In this document: in pieces, positions 43,876 to 52,169 of the stretch
Numbering within the stretch: position 1 is the stretch's first letter
Layout of the letters: the number at the start of each line of letters is the position of its first letter
Position numbers and translations under genes: made by a program
From: Actinomycetota bacterium
GTDB lineage: Bacteria; Actinomycetota; Nitriliruptoria; Nitriliruptorales; Nitriliruptoraceae
Assembly (NCBI GenBank): GCA_019347575.1
Contig: JAHWKY010000010.1
Span: 62,001 to 126,000, forward strand
Direction of reading: 5' to 3'
Length of the DNA: 64,000 nucleotides
The notes under the pieces: model-generated
Told to the model about the DNA's origin: nothing
The model's database searches: none
The model's input: only the letters and a program-made list of their open reading frames with translations

Positions 43876-44514
43876 ATGCCCGAGCTCGAGACCCACGTGG
43901 TGCTGCGCGACGGCACCCGCGCACTCGTGCGTCCGATCCACCCTGACGACAAGGATCGCCTCCGTCGTGGCATGGAACTGCTCTCGCCGCGTTCGCGCTA
44001 CCTGCGCTTCCACGCGGCGATCGATCACCTGACCGAGGACCACCTGCGCTACCTCACCGAGGTCGATCGGATCGACCACGCAGCCTGGGTAGCGCTGGAC
44101 GAGGACCGCCCTGACCACCCCGGGATGGGTGTCGCTCGCTACGTCCGACTCCACGATGAACCGACCGTCGCCGAGGCCGCGGTCACCGTGGTCGACGAGT
44201 ACCAGGGCCGGGGACTGGGCACGGTCCTGCTCGGGTTCCTCGCACGTACCGCCACGAAGCACGGCATCGATGCGTTCCGCAACTACGTGCTCCCTGACAA
44301 CGAGCCGATGCTCGAGCTTCTCCGCGAACTCGGGGCTGACGGGGCGGTCGAGGTCGATGGCGCGCTAGAGGTCGATGTCCCAGTGGTGGCCGACGCCGAC
44401 GAGCTACCGGACACTCCGGCGGCCCGCGTACTGCGGAGCGTCGCCACAGGAGGGTTGCGAGTGCTGGTCAGCGCCTGGTTCCCCATCCGCGTCCCGGACA
44501 GCGGTGGTGGGTGA
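43876..44514 (+). CDS. GNAT family N-acetyltransferase
   Basis: The 212-residue protein has a GNAT domain at about 10-150: VVLRDGTRALVRPIHPDDKDRLRRGMELLSPRSRYLRFH at the front, VARYVRLHDEPTVAEAAVTVVDEYQGRGLGTVLLGFLA with the acetyl-CoA loop Q-G-R-G-L-G, and NYVLPDNEPMLELLRELG. This resembles the acetyltransferase half of the mycobacterial cAMP-regulated protein lysine acetyltransferase but has no cyclic-nucleotide domain. Protein lysine acetylation is therefore one possibility. It is divergent from the SnoaL-like gene. Confidence 0.85.
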   Translation: MPELETHVVLRDGTRALVRPIHPDDKDRLRRGMELLSPRSRYLRFHAAIDHLTEDHLRYLTEVDRIDHAAWVALDEDRPDHPGMGVARYVRLHDEPTVAEAAVTVVDEYQGRGLGTVLLGFLARTATKHGIDAFRNYVLPDNEPMLELLRELGADGAVEVDGALEVDVPVVADADELPDTPAARVLRSVATGGLRVLVSAWFPIRVPDSGGG

Positions 44515-44604
44515 CGAGAACGTCCATCAGCCACCCCGGCGCGACGACGGGCGTGACGGAGGACACCGCGAACGCGCTGCCACAGCGGTGATCGGTCGGG
44601 CCGA

Positions 44605-45618
44605 CTACGTGATCGGGAAGGGCAGGTCCAGCCACCACGGGCGCTGCGAGAGCTCGATGCGCGTGACCCACTTCACCCACCAGAAGCCCCGGCGTCCCGG
44701 AGCGACGAGCCGGACCGGGGCGCCGTGCCCGGCCGAGAGCTGCTCGCCCGCCAGCCGGGTGGCGAGGAGCAGACCGGAGACGTCTCGGACCGGGAAGCGG
44801 CGGCTGTAGCCGGTCGCGGAGATCACCTGCACGGACCGTGCCGTGCCGAGGTCACCGAGGAGCCGACCGAGACGTATCCCCTCCCAGTCCTGTTCCGCGA
44901 ACCAGCCACCGGTGCAGTCGAGCGTCGCCGTGATCCGGTCATCGGCGGCGGCGACCTCTCCGTAGCTCCACGTCTTCGCGGTCCCGTCCGCGGCGACCAC
45001 GGCGAGTTCCCAGGCGGCGACGTCGAGGTGCTGGACGCGGTCGTCGAACCACTGCACGACCGGCATCGCGGAGGGATCATGCGAACCTCGGTCGTGCGAC
45101 CCGGTGGCCCGGCGGTCGCCGCCCGCAAGCGACAGCAGGCGCCACACGCCCTCGAGCGCGAGGTACAGCAGGCCCGTGGTCCCGACGACGGCGCCCGCTC
45201 GCAGCAGGTTGCGCCGGCTGAGGTCACGTCGGCGGGGACGCGGTCCGCGCTTCACCACGTGCCAGAGCCCGAACGGCACCGCCGCGACCGCCGCCCCGAC
45301 GTGGACCTGCATGTCGGTCAGCGGCCCGTAGGAGCGGACCACGCCAGCGGTCCTGAGGACACCGCTCACGACGGTGACGACGACCAACACTCCCAGCACG
45401 ATCGAGGGCCAGGTGGAGGCGGCGGGGCGGCGATCGATGCCTCCCGCGGCGATCGCCGACTTCCACGGGGCGAGCACGACGACGCAGAGCCCGAGCACGC
45501 CGTGCGCGATCACGACCCACAGCACCCAGCCGGTCCCGACCGCGAACGCGGCCACCCCGGTCGCCAGCGCCCCGAGCAGAGCGAGGAGGAGCGCGAGGTT
45601 GGTCTGCCGGGTCGCCAT
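44605..45618 (-). CDS. Membrane-bound molybdopterin-dependent oxidoreductase (sulfite oxidase fold)
   Basis: A 337-residue protein with four N-terminal membrane helices (residues 8-28, 33-53, 69-89, 103-119), then SRRNLLRAGAVVGTTGLLYLAL, which resembles a twin-arginine segment, and a C-terminal oxidoreductase molybdopterin-binding domain. The molybdenum-ligand cysteine is in ITATLDCTGGWFAEQDWEGI (about residue 240), and SATGYSRRFPVRDV and GHGAPVRLVAPGRRGFWWVKWVTRIEL match the family. It probably uses the membrane part as an electron link, like YedY/YedZ fused in one chain. Substrate unknown. A 12-bp inverted repeat lies just upstream of its ATG. Confidence 0.83.
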   Translation of the reverse strand: MATRQTNLALLLALLGALATGVAAFAVGTGWVLWVVIAHGVLGLCVVVLAPWKSAIAAGGIDRRPAASTWPSIVLGVLVVVTVVSGVLRTAGVVRSYGPLTDMQVHVGAAVAAVPFGLWHVVKRGPRPRRRDLSRRNLLRAGAVVGTTGLLYLALEGVWRLLSLAGGDRRATGSHDRGSHDPSAMPVVQWFDDRVQHLDVAAWELAVVAADGTAKTWSYGEVAAADDRITATLDCTGGWFAEQDWEGIRLGRLLGDLGTARSVQVISATGYSRRFPVRDVSGLLLATRLAGEQLSAGHGAPVRLVAPGRRGFWWVKWVTRIELSQRPWWLDLPFPIT

Positions 45619-45643
45619 CGCATCCAGCCTACGACCCCCGCTC

Positions 45644-45683
45644 CGTGGAGACCTGACCTCACCTATGAGCACAGGTCTCCACG
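45644..45683. promoter_or_regulatory. 12-bp inverted repeat upstream of the molybdopterin gene
   Basis: CGTGGAGACCTG (45644-45655) and CAGGTCTCCACG (45672-45683) are perfect inverted copies separated by 16 bp, 26 bp upstream of the ATG at 45618. It may be an operator or mark a rearrangement border, since a gene remnant begins at about 45694. Confidence 0.6.
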
Positions 45684-45693
45684 CAGCGATCCT

Positions 45694-45855
45694 GACTACG
45701 GCTCGACGGTCGCCTACGTGCGGCTCCTCGAACGGGAGGACTTCCCCGTGACCGCGCGCGTGTACGCCGTCGTCGTCGAAGGCGTGCCGAAGTCCCCCGA
45801 GCTGCTCGAGCACCTCAACGAGCTCAACGCGGCGATCCGGAGCGCTCGGTTGTTC
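45694..45855 (+). pseudogene. Fragment of a YbjN-like gene
   Basis: One frame encodes about 54 residues (DYGSTVAYVRLLERED, then PVTARVYAVVVEGVPKSPELL and LNELNAAIRSARLF) resembling the core of YbjN/T3SS-chaperone-like proteins. There is no proper start codon and the similarity stops abruptly at about 45855, where protease sequence begins in another frame. It reads as a gene remnant. Confidence 0.5.
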
Positions 45856-45860
45856 TGCTG

Positions 45861-46457
45861 TGCATCGCCGTCGGTGCCCCGTTCGGTATCTACCGCGAGA
45901 GCGTCGCCCTCGTGATCGTGTCGGGCGTGGCACGGACGCTGCTGCGCTACGGTACGCGACCCATCGAGCGCGCCGTCCAGACCGACGCGGCGATCAACCC
46001 CGGGAACTCCGGTGGCCCGGTGCTCGACGCGCGTGGGGCGGTCCTCGGCGTGAACGTGCAGATCGACGCCCGCGGTACCGGCATCGGGTTCGCGATCCCC
46101 GCCGACACGGTCACGTTCGTCGCCCCCCGCCTGATCGCCGACGGCGAGGTGCGACGCGCCGCCCTCGGGATCGTCGTGCAGCCGCGCACCGTCAGCCTCG
46201 AGCGGGCGGAGGTGACCCGGATGGGCGTGGCCCGGGTCAACGACCCCGGATCGCCTCTGCGCCCCGGTGACGTCATCGTCGCGGTCGACGGAGACCCGAT
46301 CGATGAGCGCGCCGACCTGTACCGCATCCTGACCCACGACCGTGTCGGGCAGCGGCTCGACGTCGAGGTTCTGCGGGACGGTCTGCTCGCACACGTCACG
46401 GTCGTGCCGACCGCATGGCGACGGTCGTGCCGACCGCATGGCGCGCCTGACCCGTAA
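45861..46457 (+). pseudogene. HtrA-type serine protease remnant (3' part, PDZ domain)
   Basis: This stretch encodes only the C-terminal part of a trypsin-like HtrA protease: AVGAPFG, the catalytic-serine segment TDAAINPGNSGGPVLD, GFAIPADTV and a PDZ domain (about 46200-46400). The catalytic histidine and aspartate regions, the signal peptide and any membrane anchor are missing, so it cannot be an active protease. A GTG at 45912 could start a truncated product. At the 3' end a 23-bp tandem duplication has shifted the frame: the original end would have been VPTAWRA-stop at 46449, but the present frame runs to 46457. Confidence 0.75.
46398..46443 (+). repeat. Exact 23-bp tandem duplication at the protease 3' end
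   Basis: The unit beginning ACGGTCGTGCCG and ending ATGGCG occurs at 46398-46420 and again at 46421-46443 without change. Because 23 is not a multiple of three it shifts the frame and bypasses the original TGA. Confidence 0.9.
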
Positions 46458-46508
46458 CGGCGGGAGTCGCCCCGCAGGGCCGCTCCCGGTCCGTGGCGAT
46501 GTGCGTGC

Positions 46509-47054
46509 TCAGGGGAGGTAGATCTCCGCAAGCTCGCTGATCTCACCGTCGGCGACTGTCAACTCGTACACGGCGAGGTCACCGTTGTACGCGGAGGCCG
46601 TTCCACCGAGGAACGCGCCCCAATCCGCGGCGATGGGCTGGCACGTGGTGGTGCAGTCGTACAGCGCCAGCGAGGCGTCCGCAGCACGGTCGACCTCCAC
46701 CCACTTCGTCTCGGCGTTCCGGATGTACACGTCGTTGGGCATCGAGGGCTCCGACGGCTCGAGGACCCCGTCCTCGTGCGCAGCATCGGCGGCCTCCTCA
46801 CCGGTCAGGACCTCGACGAGGTCGACCTCGATGCCTCCGTCGTCGATCACACGCACGTACCCGTGATGGTCGCCGTCAGCGATCGGAGCGGCGGCGTCGC
46901 CCGTCGGGTCACCCTCGTCGTCGCCACCCGCGCGGTAGACCATCCCCGCCAGGGCGAACGCGATGGCGGCGACGATCGCGACGATGGTCCAGAGCTTGCT
47001 CTCGGCCGCGGCCTTGTGGTCGGTCCTGCTGCCGGTCTCGGTTCCGGTGGTCAT
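46509..47054 (-). CDS. Membrane-anchored extracytoplasmic protein, unknown function
   Basis: The 181-residue protein has a short polar N-terminus, one membrane helix (LWTIVAIVAAIAFALAGMVY, about 21-40) and an acidic outer part. The outer part contains one close cysteine pair (LYDCTTTCQP) and the segment VYIRNAETKWVEVDRAAD. The ATG has GGGAGGAC at good spacing. No family is recognised; the pattern suggests a small surface protein. It is divergent from the VOC gene. Confidence 0.65.
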   Translation of the reverse strand: MTTGTETGSRTDHKAAAESKLWTIVAIVAAIAFALAGMVYRAGGDDEGDPTGDAAAPIADGDHHGYVRVIDDGGIEVDLVEVLTGEEAADAAHEDGVLEPSEPSMPNDVYIRNAETKWVEVDRAADASLALYDCTTTCQPIAADWGAFLGGTASAYNGDLAVYELTVADGEISELAEIYLP

Positions 47055-47237
47055 GCTGATGTCCTCCCTGTGGGTTGGGTTCGGACATCGGACGTCGCGA
47101 CCTCCGCGGCGGTTGCCAGGGCCGTAGAGGTGCGCGCGCAGCGACCGAGCCGCAACCGATCGGCGAGCTCCGACGTCGTGGGCGCCACGTCGAGCAGCTC
47201 CGTCGTAGGGTTGGACCTCCCGACGGAAGGCGAGCGC

Positions 47238-47633
47238 TTGGTCCACGTCCTGCAGTCCCGCGTGCTGCTCGCGCCTCGTGACCTCGATGGCTCGATCGAC
47301 TTCTACGAGGACCGGCTCGGCCTGGTGCGCTACCGCGACTGGGGCGAGCGTCCCCACCGGGGCGTTGTGTACTTCCTCGGGGGCGGCTACCTCGAACTGA
47401 ACGAGGGCGGAGACTCCGTCACCCCGAAGGGTTTCCGGCTGTGGCTGCAGGTCGGCGACATCCACGCCGCCGCGGACGAGCTGCGCACGAAGGGCGTGGT
47501 CTTGGCCTCGGAGCCGAAGCTGGAACCCTGGGGGCTCATCGAGTGCACTGTCGTCGACCCCGACGGTGTCGAGCTCGTCCTGGTCGAGACCCCCGTCACC
47601 CACCCACTCAGGCGCCGAGAACCCAGCCGCTGA
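47238..47633 (+). CDS. VOC (glyoxalase/dioxygenase) superfamily protein
   Basis: A single-domain 131-residue vicinal-oxygen-chelate protein: the first module VLLAPRDLDGSIDFYEDRLGLVRYRDW is followed by VVYFLGGGYLELNE. The second module has LWLQVGDIHAAADELRTKGV and WGLIECTVVDPDGVELVLVET. Metal-ligand positions (a C-terminal Glu in DGVELVLVE) are present, but the first His is not obvious. The TTG at 47238 is supported by GGAAGG 7 nt upstream. It may act in resistance or small-molecule modification; the substrate is unknown. Confidence 0.78.
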   Translation: MVHVLQSRVLLAPRDLDGSIDFYEDRLGLVRYRDWGERPHRGVVYFLGGGYLELNEGGDSVTPKGFRLWLQVGDIHAAADELRTKGVVLASEPKLEPWGLIECTVVDPDGVELVLVETPVTHPLRRREPSR

Positions 47634-47737
47634 CGCGGAGGCGCGAACACGCGGGATGCCTGATCATGCTCCACGTGGAGGGAACCATCGCGCGCGCCCC
47701 GACGTCCGACCGTCCAGGAGCGATGGGAGGCGGCGCG

Positions 47738-48877
47738 ATGCGACGGTTCGGTGGGATGGCGGCGATGGTGGTGGCGGCGGTGCTCGCTCCAGCCGGAGCA
47801 GCGTACGCCTGCGGGTTCCTCGTGGCGGAGAACGGCGCGATCCGCCTCGAGACGTTCACGGCGGCGTCGATCCTGACCGAGGACGGCGACGCGCACTACG
47901 TGACGGCGTTCTCGTTCAGCGGCTCGCCCGACGCGTTCGGGGCCATCATCCCGCTGCCGGATGTGCCCACCGAGGTGGAGAAGGCACCCGGCTGGTTCCT
48001 CCAGCGGCTCGTGCGCGAGACCACGCCGCTGCCGGCGCCTCGCGAGGAGGCGGGCGCCGCGTTGTCGGCGTCGAGCGACGCCGAGGTCATCGCCGTCTAC
48101 GAGGTCGACGCCCTCGACATCACGGTGCTGAAGGGCGGTGGCGGCGACGTCCTGTCCTGGGCCGAGGACAACGGCTTCGACCTCGGAGTGGGCGACGGCG
48201 ATCCCGACGACCTCTCCGACGCCGTCGCCATGCTCGACTTCTACGCCGAGCGCTCGCCGATCTTCGCGGCCATCCGCTTCGACAACGAGCGCGCCGCGGA
48301 GCAGCAGCTCGGTGCGGGCGAAGGCATCCCGGTGCAGTTCTCGTTCACCGACCAGGACCAGGCGTGGATCCCCGTGAAGGTGCTCACCTTCGACAAGCCC
48401 GCATCCGATGTCGTCGTCGCCGACCTGTTCCTGATGACCCCGGGCACGCCGACGATCCTCGCGGGGCAGGTGCCCGGCACGGCCGTCACGTTCCAGCGCG
48501 ACTACGGGGCCGACTCGCTGCTCGTCGCTGACCTGACCAGCGACGACCGCGCCGACTGGGTCCCGACGGAGTTCACGCTGACGCGCATCGACGTGCGCAG
48601 CGACGCGCGGCTGCTCGACTGGGACATCGCCGCCCGGGTCGACGAGCTCCCTGAGCAGGCGTGGGCGTTCGGGGCGGCCTTCGTCGCCGCGCAGAGCGAC
48701 CAGAGCTACACCGGCAACGCCCCGTTCTCGACCGACCCGGACATCGTGCGGACCGAGCTGGGTCGTGACCGCGCACCCTGGCTGGCGATCGGGGTCGGGG
48801 CCGTCCTGGCCGTGGCCGCCGTCACGCTGCTCGTCCAACGCCGACGCACCGCCTCGGATGACCGAACGCCCCGGTAG
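47738..48877 (+). CDS. DUF2330 family exported protein
   Basis: The 379-residue protein has a signal peptide (MRRFGGMAAMVVAAVLAPAGAAYA) followed directly by CGFLVAENGAIRLE, the usual DUF2330 opening. FGAIIPLPDVPTEVEKA and FDNERAAEQQ... IPVQFSF with the VKVLTFDKPA block continue the family pattern. One C-terminal membrane helix (WLAIGVGAVLAVAAVTLLV, about 348-366) and a basic tail anchor it, so the bulk lies outside the cell. Function unknown. GGGAGG is 7 nt before the ATG. Confidence 0.8.
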   Translation: MRRFGGMAAMVVAAVLAPAGAAYACGFLVAENGAIRLETFTAASILTEDGDAHYVTAFSFSGSPDAFGAIIPLPDVPTEVEKAPGWFLQRLVRETTPLPAPREEAGAALSASSDAEVIAVYEVDALDITVLKGGGGDVLSWAEDNGFDLGVGDGDPDDLSDAVAMLDFYAERSPIFAAIRFDNERAAEQQLGAGEGIPVQFSFTDQDQAWIPVKVLTFDKPASDVVVADLFLMTPGTPTILAGQVPGTAVTFQRDYGADSLLVADLTSDDRADWVPTEFTLTRIDVRSDARLLDWDIAARVDELPEQAWAFGAAFVAAQSDQSYTGNAPFSTDPDIVRTELGRDRAPWLAIGVGAVLAVAAVTLLVQRRRTASDDRTPR

Positions 48878-48943
48878 ACGCCCGGGGTATGAGCTCGGGA
48901 CCGGGAGGAACCCGGCGAGGGCACGTACCCACGAGAGCGGTCG

Positions 48944-49252
48944 TCAGCACCCCGCCGCGGCTGCCAGGACCCCACAGGCTTCAGTGAGCCTGGCGGCCGA
49001 GAGGGTGGTCACCCGCTGCCGGAAGACTTCTCTCGGCAGCGTGTGGATGTTGTCGAAGTTGACGACGCAGTCCGTGGGAACGCCGTCCACGACAGCCGAT
49101 AGGTCGAGCTCGGAGACGAGTCCCCGCCGCGTGCGGGTGAGTGCGGCGACCACCACCGATCCGATGCGGGCAGCGACAGGGTCACGGGTGACCACCAGCA
49201 CGGGACGATCGCCGCCGGGCGTGGCGGCGAACCAGATGTCACCCCGCTGCAT
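48944..49252 (-). CDS. MazF-like toxin / PemK-family endoribonuclease, no visible antitoxin
   Basis: The 102-residue protein has the MazF fold motifs: MQRGDIWFAATPGGDRPVLVVTRD at the start, GSVVVAALTRTRRG and CVVNFDNIHTLPREVFRQRV. These are the ribosome-independent mRNA interferases. The usual antitoxin gene immediately upstream is missing: only 117 bp separate its start from the end of the dioxygenase gene, and no short AbrB- or RHH-like frame fits. The ATG at 49252 is the family start. An 8-bp dyad at 49290-49312 may be its operator. Confidence 0.82.
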   Translation of the reverse strand: MQRGDIWFAATPGGDRPVLVVTRDPVAARIGSVVVAALTRTRRGLVSELDLSAVVDGVPTDCVVNFDNIHTLPREVFRQRVTTLSAARLTEACGVLAAAAGC

Positions 49253-49289
49253 CAGCCCAGTCCGACCAGTCCTCAGCCGGGCCCCAGTC

Positions 49290-49312
49290 AGCGATCGCTC
49301 CGAACGATCGCT
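49290..49312. promoter_or_regulatory. Dyad upstream of the mazF-like gene
   Basis: AGCGATCG-CTCCGAA-CGATCGCT (8-bp arms, 7-nt centre) lies 38-60 bp upstream of the mazF-like ATG and 57 bp after the dioxygenase stop. It can be an operator or a terminator of the catabolic operon. Confidence 0.5.
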
Positions 49313-49369
49313 CACCTTCGTCCAGGGGTGGTGACGTCCGCCTCCGCCGGATGACCGATCCACGCGACG

Positions 49370-50182
49370 TTACGACCTGAGCTTCCCGGCGAGCGGGTTC
49401 AGGACGAAGTCGAAGCGTGCGGTCGCGTGCGGCTGGCCGCGACCGCCTGCCGTCATCTCGGATCGCTCGTCGGGATGCTCGAGCTTGAGGATCAGTTCAT
49501 CCTTGACCGCATCGATGGTGTCGTCGTCGAGCCAGGCGTCACCGGGGAGAAAGAGCATGGTCGTCAACGCCTGGTGACCGGGTGCGTCCACCTTGATGTG
49601 GATGTGAGCCGGGCGGAAGGCATGCCGTCCCAATCGTTCGAGGAGACGGCCGACCGGTCCGTCGTTCTTCACTTCGTACGGGGCGGGTATCGGTGTCACG
49701 AACTCGTAGCATCCGTCGGCGTCGGCGCGCAGCTTCCCACGGAGATCGTGCTCGGGAAGAGCCGGGTTCTGGTGGTCGTACAGCCCGTGATGGTCGGACT
49801 GCCACACGTCGATGGTCGCGCCAGGCACAGCCCTCCCCGAGACGTTCCGCACCTCCCCCGAGAGGACGAGCAACGGGGCATCCTCGACCGAACGGCCGAT
49901 CCGGTACGGCGGCTCGAGCTCCGGCGAGTCGTCGTCGTAGAACGGACCCTCGACGTTGGTGGGTGTCCCGTCCTCACCGTGGTGGTCCTTCGCGTCCACG
50001 TAGACCGACAGGTGGAGGACGTCTGAGAGCAGGACGAACTCGTCAGCTCGGCCGACCTCGGTGAGGAAGGCGAGCATCTGCATCCATTCGTCCGCTGTGA
50101 CGTCGAGCTCGTCGATCAACCAGCGGACCTGTTCCACGAGTCTCGCGACCACCTGATCGAGCTTCTCGTTGGTCTCCACCAT
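49370..50182 (-). CDS. Intradiol ring-cleavage dioxygenase, probably hydroxyquinol 1,2-dioxygenase
   Basis: The 270-residue protein is a non-haem Fe(III) intradiol dioxygenase with a helical N-terminal dimerisation region (about 1-70). NVEGPFYDDDSPE, SGEVRNVSGRAVPGATIDVWQSDHHGLYDHQ and TPIPAPYEVKNDGPVG with RPAHIHIKVDAPGH follow. The four iron ligands would be the Tyr in GLYDHQ, the Tyr in APYEV and the two His in RPAHIHI. Hydroxyquinol cleavage gives maleylacetate, the substrate of the reductase encoded upstream in the same operon, so this is more likely than catechol. The ATG has AGGAGG five bases upstream. It is the last gene of the cluster. Confidence 0.85.
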   Translation of the reverse strand: MVETNEKLDQVVARLVEQVRWLIDELDVTADEWMQMLAFLTEVGRADEFVLLSDVLHLSVYVDAKDHHGEDGTPTNVEGPFYDDDSPELEPPYRIGRSVEDAPLLVLSGEVRNVSGRAVPGATIDVWQSDHHGLYDHQNPALPEHDLRGKLRADADGCYEFVTPIPAPYEVKNDGPVGRLLERLGRHAFRPAHIHIKVDAPGHQALTTMLFLPGDAWLDDDTIDAVKDELILKLEHPDERSEMTAGGRGQPHATARFDFVLNPLAGKLRS

Positions 50183-50191
50183 CGTCACCTC

Positions 50192-51070
50192 CTACGAGTC
50201 ACCCATCGTCGGGAGCAGGGTTTCGACGGCGCGTTCGATGTCGACCTCGTACTTCAGAAGGACGTTGAGCGTGTCCTCCACGAGCTGTCGGTTGAGCTCA
50301 TCGGCTCCCAGCTGCACCAACGTCCGCGCCCAGTCGATGGTCTCCGATATCGCTGGTTTCTTCTTCAGATCCATTGTCCGGAGCCGCGCCACGAGCTGGG
50401 TCAGTTGGTCGGCCAGATGTTCGCCGATGTCCGGCACACGGACCCGCACGATGTCTCGTTCCCGTGACGGTTGCGGGTAGCCGAGGTGCAGGAACAGGCA
50501 GCGTCGCTTGAGCGCCTCGGAGAGGTCCCTCGTGTTGTTGGAGGTCAGGAGCACGAGCGGGTAGCGGCCCGCCGTCACGGTGCCGAGCTCGGGGATCGAG
50601 ACCTGGAACTCCGACAGCACCTCCAGCATGAGAGCTTCGGTCTCCGCCTCGACACGGTCGACCTCGTCGATGAGCAGTACGGCTGTGGCGGTGGAGCGGA
50701 TGGAACGCAACAACGGCCGTTCCAGCAGGTAACCCTCGGCGAAGATGTCCTCTTCGACGTCGTCCCAGCTGCGGCCGGATCCCTGGTCGGCCTGGATCCG
50801 GAGGAGCTGCTTCTTGTAGTTCCACTCGTAGAGGGCCTTGGCTTCATCGAGCCCCTCGTAGCACTGGAGCCGTATGAGGTCGGCCGAGAGCAGCCGCGCC
50901 AAGGACTTCGCCAACTCCGTCTTGCCGACCCCAGCAGGGCCCTCGACCAATACCGGCTTCTCGAGCCGGTCAGCCAAGAAGATGGTTCGAGCGATCCGGG
51001 CATCGGGGAGGTAGTCGACGGACCGGAGTCCCTCTGCGACGTCCTCGGGGCTCGCGAAGCGGTGGGTCAC
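50192..51070 (-). CDS. MoxR-type AAA+ ATPase
   Basis: A 292-residue AAA+ protein of the MoxR/CoxD group: Walker A EGPAGVGKTELAKSLA (about residues 43-58), Walker B VLLIDEVDRVE (about 147-157), sensor 1 VLLTSNNTRDL and the arginine-rich ALKRRCLFLHLGYP. These ATPases remodel or insert metal cofactors in enzymes and usually sit beside a von Willebrand factor A gene, which is absent here. Its position 9 bp before the intradiol dioxygenase suggests a role in maturing an iron enzyme of this operon. The GTG has AGAGGA upstream. Confidence 0.85.
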   Translation of the reverse strand: MTHRFASPEDVAEGLRSVDYLPDARIARTIFLADRLEKPVLVEGPAGVGKTELAKSLARLLSADLIRLQCYEGLDEAKALYEWNYKKQLLRIQADQGSGRSWDDVEEDIFAEGYLLERPLLRSIRSTATAVLLIDEVDRVEAETEALMLEVLSEFQVSIPELGTVTAGRYPLVLLTSNNTRDLSEALKRRCLFLHLGYPQPSRERDIVRVRVPDIGEHLADQLTQLVARLRTMDLKKKPAISETIDWARTLVQLGADELNRQLVEDTLNVLLKYEVDIERAVETLLPTMGDS

Positions 51071-51083
51071 GTGATCCTCTCGG

Positions 51084-52169
51084 TTAGTTCGGTTTCCGGG
51101 CCTCGGGGTCCAGCTCCTCGCCAAGCTCAGCGGGCGCCTTGCCCGTCGGGGGGATCGGCTCATCTTCGTCGAGCGGCGTGGCCAAGACCAGTCGGCGCTG
51201 TAGAGGGAACAGCTGGAGGTGCCAGCGGCTGGTGATCAGCCCCCATACGCCGTGCGGGGCGCGGAGCATCGTCACGATCGCGAGCACGCCCAGCAGGATC
51301 AGGAACCAGGTGCCGTAGTCCGCCAGCGACTCTCGGAGGACGAAGAAGATGATGGTGCCCAAGATTGGTCCCTCGACGGTTCCGATACCTCCTATGAGCA
51401 CGATGAAGATCATGAAGATCATCCACTCGATACCGAAGGCTGCGGTCGGTTGCACGCGCAGGAGGTTGAGGTAGATGAGTGCTCCGGCCAGCCCGGTCCC
51501 GAAGGCCGCAACCGACCAGATCACGAACTTCACGCGGTAGGTGTTGACCCCGACGCTGTCCGCGGAGGTCTCGCTGTCTCGCAGGGCGGTCAGAGCCAGA
51601 CCCAACTTCGAGCGGAGGATGACGTAGACAGCCACGATCGCACCCGCACCGATGGCGAGAGCGATCCAGAAGGTGACCGCTTCCCGCGTCGCCTTGTCGA
51701 TCCCCGCGACCGCTGTCAGTGTGGTTCCGCTTCCACCGCCGAGGGCGCTGTTGTTCATGACGCCCAGCCGATAGACCTCCGCGATGACCCACGTCCCGAT
51801 CGCGAAGTACCCGCCCCGCAACCGGAACGCGAGGAAGGCCGTCGGGATGGCGAGTGCCAGTGCCACGATGCCGGCCAGAAGAACCGACAGGAAGGCGTTC
51901 ACGCCCCACAGGTTCCCGAACGCGATCAAGGCGTAGGCGCCGGCGCCCACGAAGGCCTGCTGACCAACCGACACCAGCCCTGCGTAGCCCGCCAGGAGGT
52001 TCCACATCTGCGCCAGGGCCAGGAGGGACAGGAACTCGACCAGGGTCCGCATGCCCGACGACGACAGCCAGAACGGAACCGTCACCAGCACCCCGAGCGT
52101 CACGACCCCCAGCGCCGAGCCCACTCGGCTCGCACGCGTGGACCGTTGGACGGTCAGGGTGGCCGTCAC
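51084..52169 (-). CDS. Branched-chain amino acid-type ABC transporter permease (LivM-like)
   Basis: The 361-residue inner-membrane permease of the LivM type shows about nine helices and the conserved cytoplasmic loop SVGQQAFVGAGAYA, GLALTALRDSETSADSVGVNTYRVKFVIW and GGIGTVEGPILGT. The final 60 residues are a charged cytoplasmic tail longer than usual. The GTG overlaps the livH-like stop (GTGA). In this operon it probably imports an aromatic acid or phenolic precursor, not an amino acid. Confidence 0.9.
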   Translation of the reverse strand: MTATLTVQRSTRASRVGSALGVVTLGVLVTVPFWLSSSGMRTLVEFLSLLALAQMWNLLAGYAGLVSVGQQAFVGAGAYALIAFGNLWGVNAFLSVLLAGIVALALAIPTAFLAFRLRGGYFAIGTWVIAEVYRLGVMNNSALGGGSGTTLTAVAGIDKATREAVTFWIALAIGAGAIVAVYVILRSKLGLALTALRDSETSADSVGVNTYRVKFVIWSVAAFGTGLAGALIYLNLLRVQPTAAFGIEWMIFMIFIVLIGGIGTVEGPILGTIIFFVLRESLADYGTWFLILLGVLAIVTMLRAPHGVWGLITSRWHLQLFPLQRRLVLATPLDEDEPIPPTGKAPAELGEELDPEARKPN

